DNA of 64,000 nucleotides from Stentor coeruleus. Its lineage: Eukaryota; Ciliophora; Heterotrichea; Heterotrichida; Stentoridae. Below, one piece after another: positions 9,222 to 19,904 of this stretch; positions within the stretch are counted from its first letter, which is position 1; every line of letters begins with the position of its first letter. Position numbers and translations under genes: made by a program. The stretch covers positions 1-64,000 of the forward strand of contig MPUH01000111.1 of assembly GCA_001970955.1 (NCBI GenBank). The letters are read 5' to 3'. Below the pieces are notes generated by a model. The model saw nothing but the letters and a program-made list of their open reading frames with translations, was not told the origin of the DNA and did not search any database.

Positions 9222-12200
9222 ATGAAAGAAGATCTCAAAATACAAGATCTTCAAGTCCGAGAATACTTGAGCAAAACCAACCTTCAGCCATCAAAATTCA
9301 TCGACCTGATAACTATTCAAATGAACAATTTCTCTCAGTCTATGCAAACAGAAAATTTTCAAAGTTCCTTCCCTAGCCAGCTTCTAGTATACACAAACAA
9401 AATCCTCAATCGTAAATACCAATCCTTTACCGATATGAAATCCATTAGCACTTTCCTCATACAAATCATGGATTACAGTCTTACTCATCTTCAATCCTCA
9501 ACACTTGATTTTTTAAACATCCTAACCTCCCTTTTATCAACCCAATCCAAATTCTACAACAAATACAAAAACTTAATCCCATCATCAGAAGACCTTAAAC
9601 TCCAAGAAGAACTTCAAAACGAAGAATTTTTTTCTATAAAATTTTTCAACCCCAGTTCTTATAATCTATCCAACACTTTTTGTATGTATAATTTTAATTA
9701 TTTCGTCAAACTTGATGGAATAAGTAAATTTATTTCACATATACAAAGTAGACCTAATTTAGAAGATATTTCTTTGATATTGAAAATATTTCAAGATATA
9801 AAAACTTGTATTTTTGAAGATATATGGAAACAAGCTAGTAAAAGTATGGTTTTTGAGATTTGTCAGATGTTGAAAGGATTAAGAAATGAGGATGTGAAAA
9901 ACATACAAAAAGATACAATGATAAGATTTATGAAAACTTTTGAAAGTTTTTTGATTGTAAGATATGGAAACAATAAGAAAAGTGCGGAGATTATTGAATG
10001 TTGTGAGTTAGAAATAGCTTTGAGTTTTTTGCGCTCGTCTTATTTGGAGAAAAAGTTGTTAGGGATTGAAGAGATTAATAGGAAAACTAGACAGACTAGA
10101 AACAAAATGAATGCTATGCAGAAAAGGCAGGGAGGGTATTTTGATGAGTATTCAAAGTATTTGAATGAAGAAATGCTGAGAAGTTGGATGGAAGAAAATA
10201 CTTTGTTTGATGAATTATATGGTCCGACATGTCATCCTGAGATTATTAATAGAAGCACAGATACAGCTCATTTTCTTCTTCAAGATCCAAAACTTTCTCA
10301 ATCCAGGATAAATTTTATATGGGAAAACGCAATGTCTCGATATCAAGCATATAAAGACTCAATGCTTAACCTTCTTGAAGGACTTATTTATAAACTTACT
10401 GATAAAGACTTGAATTTTATATGCCAAAAAATCATCCTAGTTCCTCATAGCCAACTTAATTTCCATTTGTTACAAATAATAAAGTCTTTCAATTTCAATT
10501 TATGTAAAAAAAACGCAACAGATGAATATGAAAATTTCAACCCTTTTAGTTATTTAAAATTCCTTTGGGAAATATGCCAAGGGGAAACTGATGAACCTGC
10601 TTGTGAAGAGATTTCAATAAAAGCGTTTACTTTACTTAGAGATTCTTTGTGCCATCATGTTTTTGGTGAAAGGAAAACATTTATTAGTTTATGTTTGGAA
10701 AATATTAGAAATGTTAAGAATGTAAGTTTTTCATGTGATCTTCTTAGAGAGATAATTGATTCGTTTTCAAGGGTTAATATACCTACAGAAAAATATACAG
10801 TAATCCAGGCTATTAGAGATTATAAGGATGAGATTTTGACTTCTATAATTAAAAGCTTTGTGGTGCATAAGAAAATAGTTATTGGCTATTTGAAGAATAA
10901 TGGAATCCCTAGCACACAACAATTAAACCAAACTCATTGGCCATCCATAAACCTCCTCTTAAAAAATTTCCTCCAAAACAAAAAAAACTACATACAAGAC
11001 CTAACCCGACGATTCGAATTACTAAAATTTTGTCTCGCCAACAATCCTGACTTTATCAACAACTTTTTCATAAAAAAAATCTGGCTTATCCTAGTCGAAA
11101 ACTCCTTAAGCGATGCTGAATCCGACACTTTCTACAATTTCTTATCAAACCTTCTAGGAAATCCTAACAAAGAAATCCTTAACAAAAATCTTCTCCTACA
11201 AATTTTCACAGACTTTATTTTATCAATATCCCCAGAATATTATTCAATTACCTTATATAATTGTTTTGAAAAATACTTCATCCAAATCAACAAAAATTTG
11301 AAATTCGCTTTAAAATCAGCTAATGATGGAACTTTTCAAGTACTCGATATAGAAATGCCAGGTTTAGAATATTTATGGGAAATCGCTTTAACATGTCAAA
11401 ATGATGAAGTGTTTTTAAAATCATGTTCGTTAATAAAAAGATTATATACAAGACAGAAAAATGTGACTATAGAAAGTCAATTAAAGTTAGTGAGTTATTG
11501 TTTGGTGTTAATACAAAATCTTAAAAATGATATGGAAAATGAAGAAAATGAGAAAAATGTGAATAAAATCTGCAGGTGTTTAGAAATAGCTAAGGATTAT
11601 CTTGTGAATACTACATTTAAAGAATTTTCTACTGATGATTCGCTTGGAGTTCAAGTGAGAATTGCTAATAAGTTGAGTAAGAGTTTTTGTTGTGAGTATT
11701 TTAATGAAGATTTTTTCAATACTACTTTGTGGCAGAGTGCTAAAGAAGTTATTGCTGAGAAATTAAGTAAAAGATGTGAAGATCTAAGCTTCAAGATCAA
11801 TGGAAAAGTTGTATATGGAAATGATGATAAGAACTTAGGAGAATTAGGTGTTGGTATGAACACAGAAATAGAAGTTAATGAAAATACTAATATTTTAAGC
11901 AGAACAATAAACTCAGAGAGTGTATATATGGAAAATGTTCATCAATTGAAAAACATTTTTGACGACCTGGAAGATTCAATAATATTCATGGCGTTAGAAA
12001 AAACCCAAAATGACATAGACAATGCTGTTGTTTTATTAACTGATGAAAATTTTATCCAAACATCTAGATCAGAACTTTATGAGAAAAATGTGGATATACA
12101 AATAAACAAACCAGAAAGCACAGTACCTCAACAGCCTCAAAGTGTTCCTATACCTAAAAAGCCTAGTATTCTGAAATCACTTAGTAATGATAATGATTTT

Positions 12201-15200
12201 TTCAAATTACTGTTTAATATTTCAGATTCAAATATTGATTCTATTAATAAAAAAATCATTGAACTCATTGCTGCAGTTGGTAGATCAGAACATGATTATA
12301 ATATGATATATGATATAGATTTTTATTCACCTAAAGAAATGTTAATATCACATAACAAAGTGAAACTTTTAAACTCTTTAGAAATCATAATGGAAATTAT
12401 CAACTCTGATAACCAAAACAATTGGATGAATAGGTTTTTTGAATTTGGGGGATTTATTTACCTTTGCAAACTTGTTTTGAAGTTTAGGAAATATGGACTT
12501 GACCCTATAAATGAGATAAATGAAAAATGTTTTGTTATAATAATAAACCTTATATTGAAATATATTAACGCTATTACCGGGCCAGATTCTGAGTTTTCTG
12601 TTGCAATTGATTTGATTGATATTCAGATGTTTATTGAAAATTTAATTAGTGTTATTGAAATGCAGATCGATAAACCAAATGCATCTGAGAATTTGATTGA
12701 AAAAACACTTAATCTTCTTATTGCCCTAGCAAAACATAGATCAGATATATATTCTGACATATACAGAAAAAATGTATTCGAAAACCTAATCCTCAGCACT
12801 TTACTAAAATCTCAAAGTTCTTCTCTTCGCGACACAATCAAAAACTCCATTCAAACCTTACTCCAAAGTCTCCCTTACACTTTACAAGAAACCATTTTAC
12901 CAAATCAACATTTCTGGAATTTAATTTCTAATAATTTACCTACATCTTCAAATTTAGATTGTGATGAGTTTTTTGATTTAGCCCTAGCTATACTAGAAAC
13001 TAATCCTGAAGTATCTCCAACTTTTCTCCAAAATCTTATAGAATATCTTATATCAAAAACAATAAATGAAAATAACACCCAAGACAAAATTGTGACAGGC
13101 TACCTCAAACTTATAACTTCTCTAATAAAAAACAATGAAATCATAGAAAGCACTAAACTAATTATCTTCATTTACAACTGTCTTTTCGATGTGAATTTCA
13201 CAGAAAATACACTACAAACCAAGAATATCCCACCTTTATTCAAAAATATCAACACCCGTATTGCTGGGTTAAATCTTCTTATCCTTCTTAGCCAGAAATC
13301 TTCATCAAACTTTATATTTTTATCTGAAAAAATCTCTTCACATCATCCTTATACAAGCCTAACCCGAACCCGCGACTATGAAAACACAAAAAAATCCTCA
13401 ACAGGTTTTGTTGGTCTAAGAAATTTCGGTTCTACATGTTATATGAACTCTCTTATGCAACAGCTTTTTATGATTAAACCTTTTAGTAATGGGCTTTTAA
13501 GCATAGAACATACATCAACAAATTATATACAAGATAATCTTCTTTATCAAATGCAAATCCTCATGGCTAATCTAAGATATTCAGAAAAACAATGCTTTGA
13601 ACCTAGAGGGATTTGCAATACTTTTAAAATTGATGGACAAATTGTCAATGTTAGAATCCAACAAGACGCTGATGAGTTTTTAAATCTACTTTTCGATAAA
13701 TTAGAAGAATTACTTAAAGAAACTCAATACCCTGGGCTTATAAGAAGTATTATAGGGGGAAGTATTGTTCATGAAATCAAATCATTAGAAGAAAATTTTC
13801 CATATGAAGGGGAAAGAGAAGAACATTTTTTTAGGTTGTCTTTAGAAGTAAAGAATAACAAAAGCTTAGCAGATGCATTAGATTTATATATAAAAGAAGA
13901 TATACTTGAAGGGGATAATAAATATTTATGTGAAGAATACAATGCAAAAATTACAGCTACAAAAAGATGTGTGATTTTCAGTCTTTCTAATACAATTTTT
14001 ATACATTTGAAACGATTTGAGTTTAATTTTGCTGATATGAGAAGGATTAAGATTAATGATAAATTTGAATTCCCAATGGAAATTAGTTTTAAAAAGTGGT
14101 GTAAGGATCAAGATAAAGATGAAGGGTATTATGATTATGATCTTGTTGGGGTTATAGTTCATTCAGGTACTGCAGATTCTGGTCATTATTATTCCTTCAT
14201 AAAAAATCGATCAAACAAAATTTGGTTTAAATTCGATGACCGTTATGTTGATTTTTATAATATAGAAAACCTTAGTCGTGATTGTTTTGGTGGTGAAGCT
14301 CATGGTCCATTAAGAGATGATTTTCAATACGATAATTATTTCAGTGCTTATATTTTAGTTTATGAACGTAAAAACCCATTATCAATTCATTTAGAACATA
14401 GTGGTGGGGAAACAATTAGTTTATCAAACAATATAATCAATGATACTATCTCAGAAAATATAACTTTTCTTCAAGACTCAATTTACTTTGAATCTAACTA
14501 TGAGAACTTCCTTAAACAGCTTTTTGTAGCCCAACCATTATCAGAAAACTTTGTAATATCAGAAGAAGACTCATTAGGTTTACAATTACAAGAAGAATTA
14601 TTAGTAACACAAGCTATATTAAATAATGAAATACATGTTAATGACTTAAATGATTCAAATACTAGACGTATTATTACTGAAAAACTAACTATAAGCATTA
14701 AAAATAAAGACCCATCAATAAAATTTACAAACTCATGTTTAGTTTATGCTTTAGAACTCTTATTTAAACTTCAAAAATACGAAGATTTCAAATACTGGAA
14801 ATCAGTACTTTTAAATAACTTTAATAGAACCCCAATATCAGCAGTCTGGGCTTGCAACCTATTTCTTACAGCACATTCAATAACGATAAAATTTTTAGAA
14901 GATTGTAAAAGTGAAGATACAAAAAATGATCTAATGGAATTTATAAGTTCTATAATAAACATATCATCTAAAGCTGAACAGAGATTTTTAACTAGTAAAG
15001 TTAAGGTTATTCAATTTAATGAAAGTTATTTTCATACTGATTCTTTGATATATGTTAATAAACCTATTTCATCATCAAGAAGATTATTACAATTAGTTAT
15101 GAGTGATTTATGGGGTAAATATCAACATGTAGGAAGTTTTGCACAATGGATGCTTTGGACAATCAAAACTTTTATGGATCAAGGATTAGCTCAAAAGGAA

Positions 15201-15899
15201 ACATTATGCGATTGTGGTACTGGATCTTTTATTGCTTTATATACTATAAAAAATTCATTACCTAATGGTGTTATACCAAGCTTATCATTTCATATAATCG
15301 AACAACTTATGATATACTGCAAAGAAAATAAAATTTATCCACAAACTTTTCTTGAAACTAACCCTGAGTTTTTTGATAATGAAATCATTGCTAATATTTG
15401 TGCATTTAATCAATTAATCACTTTTTCGGCTATAAGATTGTATTTGTGCTATGAAAATTATGATTATTATAAAAAAATAATGTCAGAAATGATTGTAAAT
15501 GTTATTAGAAATAAGAATGATTTGAAGGTTAATCTTTTTTTAAATGAAATACGCAAACTACTGATAGCGGAGGATTCGCGGAAAACTGAGCGTGTGGAAT
15601 TTTTGTTTAAAGAAATGCATTTTTTACCTGAAAAAGGAGGATTTTTTGATGAAATTAGAGTTTCTTATTACCCGAATTATAATTTTTCTTTAGTTGTTGT
15701 GCTTTGGTGGAGTAATTTGATGAATGATTTGATTATTGAGAAAGTCTCATTAGAAAATCAACGTACATTTATTTTTGTGGAGAATATGATGATTATTAAT
15801 GGGATTATTGATCGGAATTTTTTTAAAGGGGATGTGAATTTGGAGATGGAACTTGAGAAGGCTAAGCAGAAATTTAGAAGAAGTTTAGAAGTAGGTTAG
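9222..15899 (+). CDS. Giant ubiquitin-specific protease (USP9X/USP24/USP34-like)
   Basis: Cysteine protease that removes ubiquitin from substrates. The USP catalytic domain spans about residues 1394-1735 of 2225. The Cys box is GLRNFGSTCYMNSLMQQLF with catalytic Cys1406; the QDADEF motif follows; the His box is HSGTADSGHYYSFI with His1655; then FKFDDRYV. The catalytic domain is placed in the middle of a very long protein whose flanks are alpha-helical (armadillo/HEAT-like). This is the layout of the USP9X/USP24/USP34 group. Before the catalytic domain there is a ubiquitin-like segment (LSFKINGKVVYGNDDKNLGE, about 855-885) and a UBA-like segment (about 913-945, with ALEKTQNDIDNAVVLL). A helical tail of about 490 residues follows the protease domain. 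It is one uninterrupted frame of 6.7 kb. The exact orthology group is uncertain. Confidence 0.93.
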   Translation: MKEDLKIQDLQVREYLSKTNLQPSKFIDLITIQMNNFSQSMQTENFQSSFPSQLLVYTNKILNRKYQSFTDMKSISTFLIQIMDYSLTHLQSSTLDFLNILTSLLSTQSKFYNKYKNLIPSSEDLKLQEELQNEEFFSIKFFNPSSYNLSNTFCMYNFNYFVKLDGISKFISHIQSRPNLEDISLILKIFQDIKTCIFEDIWKQASKSMVFEICQMLKGLRNEDVKNIQKDTMIRFMKTFESFLIVRYGNNKKSAEIIECCELEIALSFLRSSYLEKKLLGIEEINRKTRQTRNKMNAMQKRQGGYFDEYSKYLNEEMLRSWMEENTLFDELYGPTCHPEIINRSTDTAHFLLQDPKLSQSRINFIWENAMSRYQAYKDSMLNLLEGLIYKLTDKDLNFICQKIILVPHSQLNFHLLQIIKSFNFNLCKKNATDEYENFNPFSYLKFLWEICQGETDEPACEEISIKAFTLLRDSLCHHVFGERKTFISLCLENIRNVKNVSFSCDLLREIIDSFSRVNIPTEKYTVIQAIRDYKDEILTSIIKSFVVHKKIVIGYLKNNGIPSTQQLNQTHWPSINLLLKNFLQNKKNYIQDLTRRFELLKFCLANNPDFINNFFIKKIWLILVENSLSDAESDTFYNFLSNLLGNPNKEILNKNLLLQIFTDFILSISPEYYSITLYNCFEKYFIQINKNLKFALKSANDGTFQVLDIEMPGLEYLWEIALTCQNDEVFLKSCSLIKRLYTRQKNVTIESQLKLVSYCLVLIQNLKNDMENEENEKNVNKICRCLEIAKDYLVNTTFKEFSTDDSLGVQVRIANKLSKSFCCEYFNEDFFNTTLWQSAKEVIAEKLSKRCEDLSFKINGKVVYGNDDKNLGELGVGMNTEIEVNENTNILSRTINSESVYMENVHQLKNIFDDLEDSIIFMALEKTQNDIDNAVVLLTDENFIQTSRSELYEKNVDIQINKPESTVPQQPQSVPIPKKPSILKSLSNDNDFFKLLFNISDSNIDSINKKIIELIAAVGRSEHDYNMIYDIDFYSPKEMLISHNKVKLLNSLEIIMEIINSDNQNNWMNRFFEFGGFIYLCKLVLKFRKYGLDPINEINEKCFVIIINLILKYINAITGPDSEFSVAIDLIDIQMFIENLISVIEMQIDKPNASENLIEKTLNLLIALAKHRSDIYSDIYRKNVFENLILSTLLKSQSSSLRDTIKNSIQTLLQSLPYTLQETILPNQHFWNLISNNLPTSSNLDCDEFFDLALAILETNPEVSPTFLQNLIEYLISKTINENNTQDKIVTGYLKLITSLIKNNEIIESTKLIIFIYNCLFDVNFTENTLQTKNIPPLFKNINTRIAGLNLLILLSQKSSSNFIFLSEKISSHHPYTSLTRTRDYENTKKSSTGFVGLRNFGSTCYMNSLMQQLFMIKPFSNGLLSIEHTSTNYIQDNLLYQMQILMANLRYSEKQCFEPRGICNTFKIDGQIVNVRIQQDADEFLNLLFDKLEELLKETQYPGLIRSIIGGSIVHEIKSLEENFPYEGEREEHFFRLSLEVKNNKSLADALDLYIKEDILEGDNKYLCEEYNAKITATKRCVIFSLSNTIFIHLKRFEFNFADMRRIKINDKFEFPMEISFKKWCKDQDKDEGYYDYDLVGVIVHSGTADSGHYYSFIKNRSNKIWFKFDDRYVDFYNIENLSRDCFGGEAHGPLRDDFQYDNYFSAYILVYERKNPLSIHLEHSGGETISLSNNIINDTISENITFLQDSIYFESNYENFLKQLFVAQPLSENFVISEEDSLGLQLQEELLVTQAILNNEIHVNDLNDSNTRRIITEKLTISIKNKDPSIKFTNSCLVYALELLFKLQKYEDFKYWKSVLLNNFNRTPISAVWACNLFLTAHSITIKFLEDCKSEDTKNDLMEFISSIINISSKAEQRFLTSKVKVIQFNESYFHTDSLIYVNKPISSSRRLLQLVMSDLWGKYQHVGSFAQWMLWTIKTFMDQGLAQKETLCDCGTGSFIALYTIKNSLPNGVIPSLSFHIIEQLMIYCKENKIYPQTFLETNPEFFDNEIIANICAFNQLITFSAIRLYLCYENYDYYKKIMSEMIVNVIRNKNDLKVNLFLNEIRKLLIAEDSRKTERVEFLFKEMHFLPEKGGFFDEIRVSYYPNYNFSLVVVLWWSNLMNDLIIEKVSLENQRTFIFVENMMIINGIIDRNFFKGDVNLEMELEKAKQKFRRSLEVG

Positions 15900-16463
15900 G
15901 AGAGATAATAAATATGATAGGAAGAAATATTGGGATTTTTAAAGGTTTTGAAGGTGAATTTTTTGTGTGAGGATTTTGAGATGCTTTTTATTTGGGATTA
16001 AAGATTTTGGTTTTTTTGTGTATGAGGATAGGATGATATATGCATTTTTTAGTTGAGATTTTGGAGTTGTTAATTGGGGTTTATGCTGTTAGTATTATGA
16101 ATTAATCTTCGCATACTGGAATATATTTTAACTAAAAATATCTATTTATTTTACGACCTCATAAAAACACCACGCTAATTATTGGTTTGCACAATTTCAA
16201 AATCAAGTTTCTTAGTTAATATGACCTTAATAGCCTATCATCTAACTCAAAAATCAAATCGAAATTCTCATATAAAAAAGCTAAACCCATCAAAAAATTT
16301 TCTGCAATTGTCTAACTTTAGGTCAAAACCCAATTATCTCATAATAAAACTCCCTAAATCTCTTTATATAAATCACACACATCAAACTCAAAAATAAAGC
16401 ATCACAATCCAAAATAATCTCTCTATGAATCATGAGTATATATTTCTAGACTAGAACTAACTA
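15900..16463. other. Intergenic region between convergent genes
   Basis: 15900 to about 16090 is G-rich and C-poor (3' flank of the protease gene); from about 16130 it becomes C-rich and G-poor (3' flank of the minus-strand REEP gene). An open frame on the plus strand near 16182-16397 has no family resemblance and no ATG at its beginning, so I do not call it. No RNA gene or repeat seen. Confidence 0.5.
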
Positions 16464-16748
16464 TTAATTTTTTTTAGCCTTGTCTTTTTGCACTCGGAAC
16501 AATAGTGGAGCTATTTTATGAAGTGTAAACATAAAAACGATAAGTACCGCAATGCGTATGTAAGGGTAATATTCTTTGTTAAGAAGCCATCCAAGTCCAT
16601 GTAGCATAGCGAAAATCATCCAATAAGTGACTGTTTCTTGATAAGCTCTTGGTTCCATTTTGGTGGATTTCCAGATTTTATATGTCCTTGAAAGTGGATA
16701 CAAGAGCAAAAGAAGAGCCTCAACTGCTAGTACTATGTACTCGGTCAT
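16464..16748 (-). CDS. TB2/DP1/HVA22 (REEP-type) ER membrane protein
   Basis: Small hairpin membrane protein of the REEP/Yop1/HVA22 family, whose members shape tubular ER. The 94-aa protein shows a first hydrophobic segment (about residues 4-18), the family signature LYPLSRTYKIWKS (YP.Y.T.K), then VTYWMIFAMLHGLGW matching the conserved TYWxxF region, and a second pair of hydrophobic stretches at about 62-84. The tail is lysine-rich. I begin at the ATG at 16746-16748 (MTEYIVLAVEAL); an in-frame upstream start would add 15 residues that do not match the family. It converges on the protease gene. Confidence 0.85.
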   Translation of the reverse strand: MTEYIVLAVEALLLLLYPLSRTYKIWKSTKMEPRAYQETVTYWMIFAMLHGLGWLLNKEYYPYIRIAVLIVFMFTLHKIAPLLFRVQKDKAKKN

Positions 16749-17430
16749 TTTTATTATTACCTTGTAGTATTGTATAAAATGTAAGCAAATCATTTTTGAG
16801 TTTTTTGTTGTTGTATGTTTTGATTTAAGATTAAAGTTTATACTTTTTTGGTTGTAAAAAATTTATATGGGCTGTTATAGAAGATCAGTGCTTAAGAATT
16901 AAGATTTTATGTTTGGGATAAGAAATTATTAGAAAGGAGACTGGACTTATATAGGAGGATTGAGATTGATGATAATTTATAATAAATTTGGATGATTAAG
17001 AAGAGTGGTGGGATTTTATAATGTTTTGATGATTTAAGTTAAGAGATTTTTATTTAGATTTAGTTTTTTTGAATGTGTGATAAAAAATGGGCTTGTTATA
17101 AAGATAGTTAAAAAAGCATCAAGCTTAAATAAATGCTGATTGATTTAATTTCATAATTAATATTTGTCACATAAAATATCTTGTTTACTATAATAAAGTA
17201 CATAACTTTGAATTTTATTCCTGTTAGACTAGGAGAATTCATAAAAAAGTTACTTATTCCACCATCATCCATACATTTAATAACAACTTTATTCTAACTA
17301 TTTTCTATCCATTATAATCATCATCATCAAAAAAAAACTTTATACTGCAAATAAAAATCCTTCTTAAAATGAAAAAAAAAATTCATATATTATCATATCT
17401 TAATACACATAATTCAACCAAATTTAAATA
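16749..17430. other. 682-bp intergenic region
   Basis: From 16800 to about 17100 the plus strand is G-rich; from about 17150 to 17430 it is C-rich, another sharp skew switch in a gap between two minus-strand genes. No coding sequence, RNA gene or repeat is recognised. Confidence 0.5.
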
Positions 17431-18102
17431 TTACAAAGCATTTCTTCTAAATTTTCTCCTCGGCATCCTTATATTAGTAAAAGATATAGGTTTCGCCGCA
17501 AGAGCCCTCAGTTTTTCCTTAATATCTTTATTCCTCATAATCCTCAAGCATTCTTTAATCTCACTTTTCCCTACATCTCCATCATTTCCCTTCTTTTTTT
17601 CTTCATAACTTACAGAAACACATTTGAAATTTTCAGTATTTTTATCCTCATCAACATTTTTCGCTTGTAGAAACCTTTTTTTCAATAAAAAAGACTCATA
17701 ATTTTTATCATCAACTTCTATATCTAATTTCTCTTTATTTTCCATATGCATCAAAGGTATTGATTTTTGATAATTCACTGATTTTGTGTGTAAAAATTTG
17801 ATTTCTTCAAAATTTAAGCATTTTAATTTCAAAAGTTTTTCTGATATATTTTCTTGAATATCTGAACTTTCTGAATCAGATGATGAGGATCTTTCAGTTG
17901 CTGGGATTTTGTATTTAGGTAATATATTATTTACTTTTGAAATAGGCGGGAGATGAGTTAGATTTCTTGGAGTTAAAAATGATGGAGGTCGGTTTGAATA
18001 AAATGATATAGAGTTACTACAAGATGTGATCTGAGATGTATTTGGGCTGTTATTTGTTAGATTTTTGTGATTAGATTGTGATGAAGATAGGAAAAGATTC
18101 AT
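17431..18102 (-). CDS. Unknown protein, 223 aa, Ser/Asn-rich N-terminus
   Basis: Open frame from ATG to TAA with no recognised family. The N-terminal 60 residues are rich in Ser, Asn and Pro and probably disordered. Residues 65-85 hold a phosphorylation-prone acidic Ser patch (RSSSSDSESSD). The middle is mixed-charge. The C-terminus is basic and ends RMPRRKFRRNAL. No transmembrane segment is visible. It is compositionally like its neighbours. A shorter frame on the opposite strand (17369-17608) overlaps it but is low complexity. A real but uncharacterised gene is my preferred reading. Confidence 0.6.
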   Translation of the reverse strand: MNLFLSSSQSNHKNLTNNSPNTSQITSCSNSISFYSNRPPSFLTPRNLTHLPPISKVNNILPKYKIPATERSSSSDSESSDIQENISEKLLKLKCLNFEEIKFLHTKSVNYQKSIPLMHMENKEKLDIEVDDKNYESFLLKKRFLQAKNVDEDKNTENFKCVSVSYEEKKKGNDGDVGKSEIKECLRIMRNKDIKEKLRALAAKPISFTNIRMPRRKFRRNAL

Positions 18103-18193
18103 TTCTTGGTTTTTATTATGAAAAAGATATAAGATTTTCAGGAGGATTTTTTAGTAAATCATCCTAATATAATATTCTAATCATATTTTTTTT

Positions 18194-18357
18194 ATAAAAT
18201 AAAAACATCTCATAACTCCCACAACATCATCAAATAAAAAAACTCCAAAACTACATTNGGATGTTTGCAATTTTTTATTATTTTAATTTGCCGATAAAAT
18301 AAAAACATCTCATAACTCCCACAACATCATCAAATAAAAAAACTCCAAAACTACATT
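18194..18357. repeat. 64-bp direct repeat flanking a single N (assembly join)
   Basis: The 64 bp at 18194-18257 recur identically at 18294-18357, exactly 100 bp apart, and the only ambiguous base nearby (N at 18258) ends the first copy. The same pattern of one N with duplicated flank occurs at 44191 and 44440. It is best explained as two contig ends joined without collapsing their overlap, not as a biological tandem repeat. Confidence 0.7.
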
Positions 18358-18364
18358 TTCATCA

Positions 18365-19876
18365 TTAACAATTATTTTTTTTAACTTTTCCTTTCATCCA
18401 TTCCACCCTCTCTTTCTCAAACTCATCTCTCTCTTTTTCTAATATAGACTTCTCATTTGTAAGTCTTGATAAAGTTAAATTAACATTTTCTATAAGTTCT
18501 CTAGCACCAGGAATCTTCATCCAAGTTTGTTGTAATAAAGCTTCACGATGTGCTAATTCCTTCTCTTTATCCATTATAATTTTTTTCTTATATTCAATAT
18601 TATATCTTCCAATATCATCCTTTTCATTTCTCATACTTATTATTCCTCTAGAATCTGTACCTAAAAATCTTCTTGTAGTTTCTGTATTTTCATTAATTTT
18701 CCCTTCTAAAGATTTAACTTTAATACCAGGGTTGCTGGCAATTGAAGTTTTTTCGCTAATCCTCGCATTAACAATCCTTGAGTTTTTCTTATAAGCATGC
18801 TCCATCATTTCGATTTTTTTATTTTCCTCATCTTTTTCTGGATCTTTTTGTATAGAAATCATCATAGTGTTTATAATCCTTGTTGCTTTATTAGACTCAG
18901 AAATTGCGATTTCTCCTCTTAAAGTTGCGATTTTGTTTTTTAAAGATTCTATTCGTGTTTCAATATCATAAGTTTCTTGATCGTCTACTCTAATTTTTTG
19001 ATGCATTTTACTTTCAAGGACTTTAAGTTCATATTGTAAGCTTTTCAATAATTCAGGTTTAGTTGATGTGTTTTTTTCTTCTGGGACTTCAACAGGTAAG
19101 ATTTTTGGTTTGTTTTCAATATTTATATTGTATTTTTTTCTTGATGATGGAGGATTTGATTCAATAAACATATTTGGTAAAATACTATATGACGAAGCTC
19201 TTACATGGACTTGAGGAGGAACTAAATCTGATGCAAAATTCTCAGAAATTATACCATTTTGCTGTTGCCAAAGTATTTTGTGTTTATCAAATGCTATTCT
19301 CATATCTTTTTCCCTTTGATTCAATATCTCTTCTTTATCTCTAAGCTTACTTATCCCAATAACAATCTCCAATCTTTTTCTTTCATAATCTTCTTTTATC
19401 TGATCAAGAAAAACAATTTTTTCTTGAATTTTTTTCTTTTCTCTTTCAAGAAGTTCATCTTTTTTCATTTTAACCTGAAGCCATATTTCCTTACGAATTT
19501 TGTTTATATCATGATTACATAATGATTCTGTTTTATAAGACTCATATTCTATTTTACGTAATTCCTCACTACGAAAGTCTTCATTAATCATTTCATTACG
19601 ATCTATTCTTGTTAGAAGTTCTTCAATTTTATCTTCTAAAGTATTAGGAATATATAAATCTTCACTATAAACTGAAGGACAATATGCATCTTCATCAGTA
19701 AAAATCTCAGTGTTAAAGTTAGAAAGACGTGATGGGTTTCTAGAGTATTTTGAAGATTCTATATCTTTAATAACTGTTTGTAAAGCATGATTTAAGCGAT
19801 CTATTTGCCCTTCAACATCTTCATTTGGTGTATCTGGGTACCCTGAATTAATTCGGTGATGGATTTGTTTGGACAT
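18365..19876 (-). CDS. Coiled-coil protein of unknown function, 503 aa
   Basis: Open frame ATG to TAA. Residues 1-75 are polar; from about 80 to 215 there is a long charged helix (LEREKKKIQEKIVFLDQIKE); about 215-275 is a Pro/Ser-containing linker; two further coiled-coil stretches lie at about 280-330 and 420-500. No catalytic or binding domain is visible. The protein resembles generic ciliate cytoskeletal coiled-coil proteins, but I cannot assign a family. Its start codon is only 28 bp from the stop of the upstream RING gene on the same strand, so 3' and 5' untranslated regions must be very short or overlap. Confidence 0.78.
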   Translation of the reverse strand: MSKQIHHRINSGYPDTPNEDVEGQIDRLNHALQTVIKDIESSKYSRNPSRLSNFNTEIFTDEDAYCPSVYSEDLYIPNTLEDKIEELLTRIDRNEMINEDFRSEELRKIEYESYKTESLCNHDINKIRKEIWLQVKMKKDELLEREKKKIQEKIVFLDQIKEDYERKRLEIVIGISKLRDKEEILNQREKDMRIAFDKHKILWQQQNGIISENFASDLVPPQVHVRASSYSILPNMFIESNPPSSRKKYNINIENKPKILPVEVPEEKNTSTKPELLKSLQYELKVLESKMHQKIRVDDQETYDIETRIESLKNKIATLRGEIAISESNKATRIINTMMISIQKDPEKDEENKKIEMMEHAYKKNSRIVNARISEKTSIASNPGIKVKSLEGKINENTETTRRFLGTDSRGIISMRNEKDDIGRYNIEYKKKIIMDKEKELAHREALLQQTWMKIPGARELIENVNLTLSRLTNEKSILEKERDEFEKERVEWMKGKVKKNNC

Positions 19877-19904
19877 TTTTTTATGAAAAACCTATAAAAG
19901 CCTA

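Noticed and set aside
16182-16397. 71-codon plus-strand frame in the gap after the USP gene.
   Set aside because: No ATG at its beginning, no conservation signal; lies in C-rich 3' flank.
17369-17608. Plus-strand frame rich in Phe, Leu and Ser.
   Set aside because: It mirrors the lysine/glutamate-rich minus-strand gene and has no independent support.
18194-18357. True tandem duplication of 64 bp.
   Set aside because: The duplicated unit ends on a single N, and the same arrangement is found at two other Ns; contig overlap is simpler.
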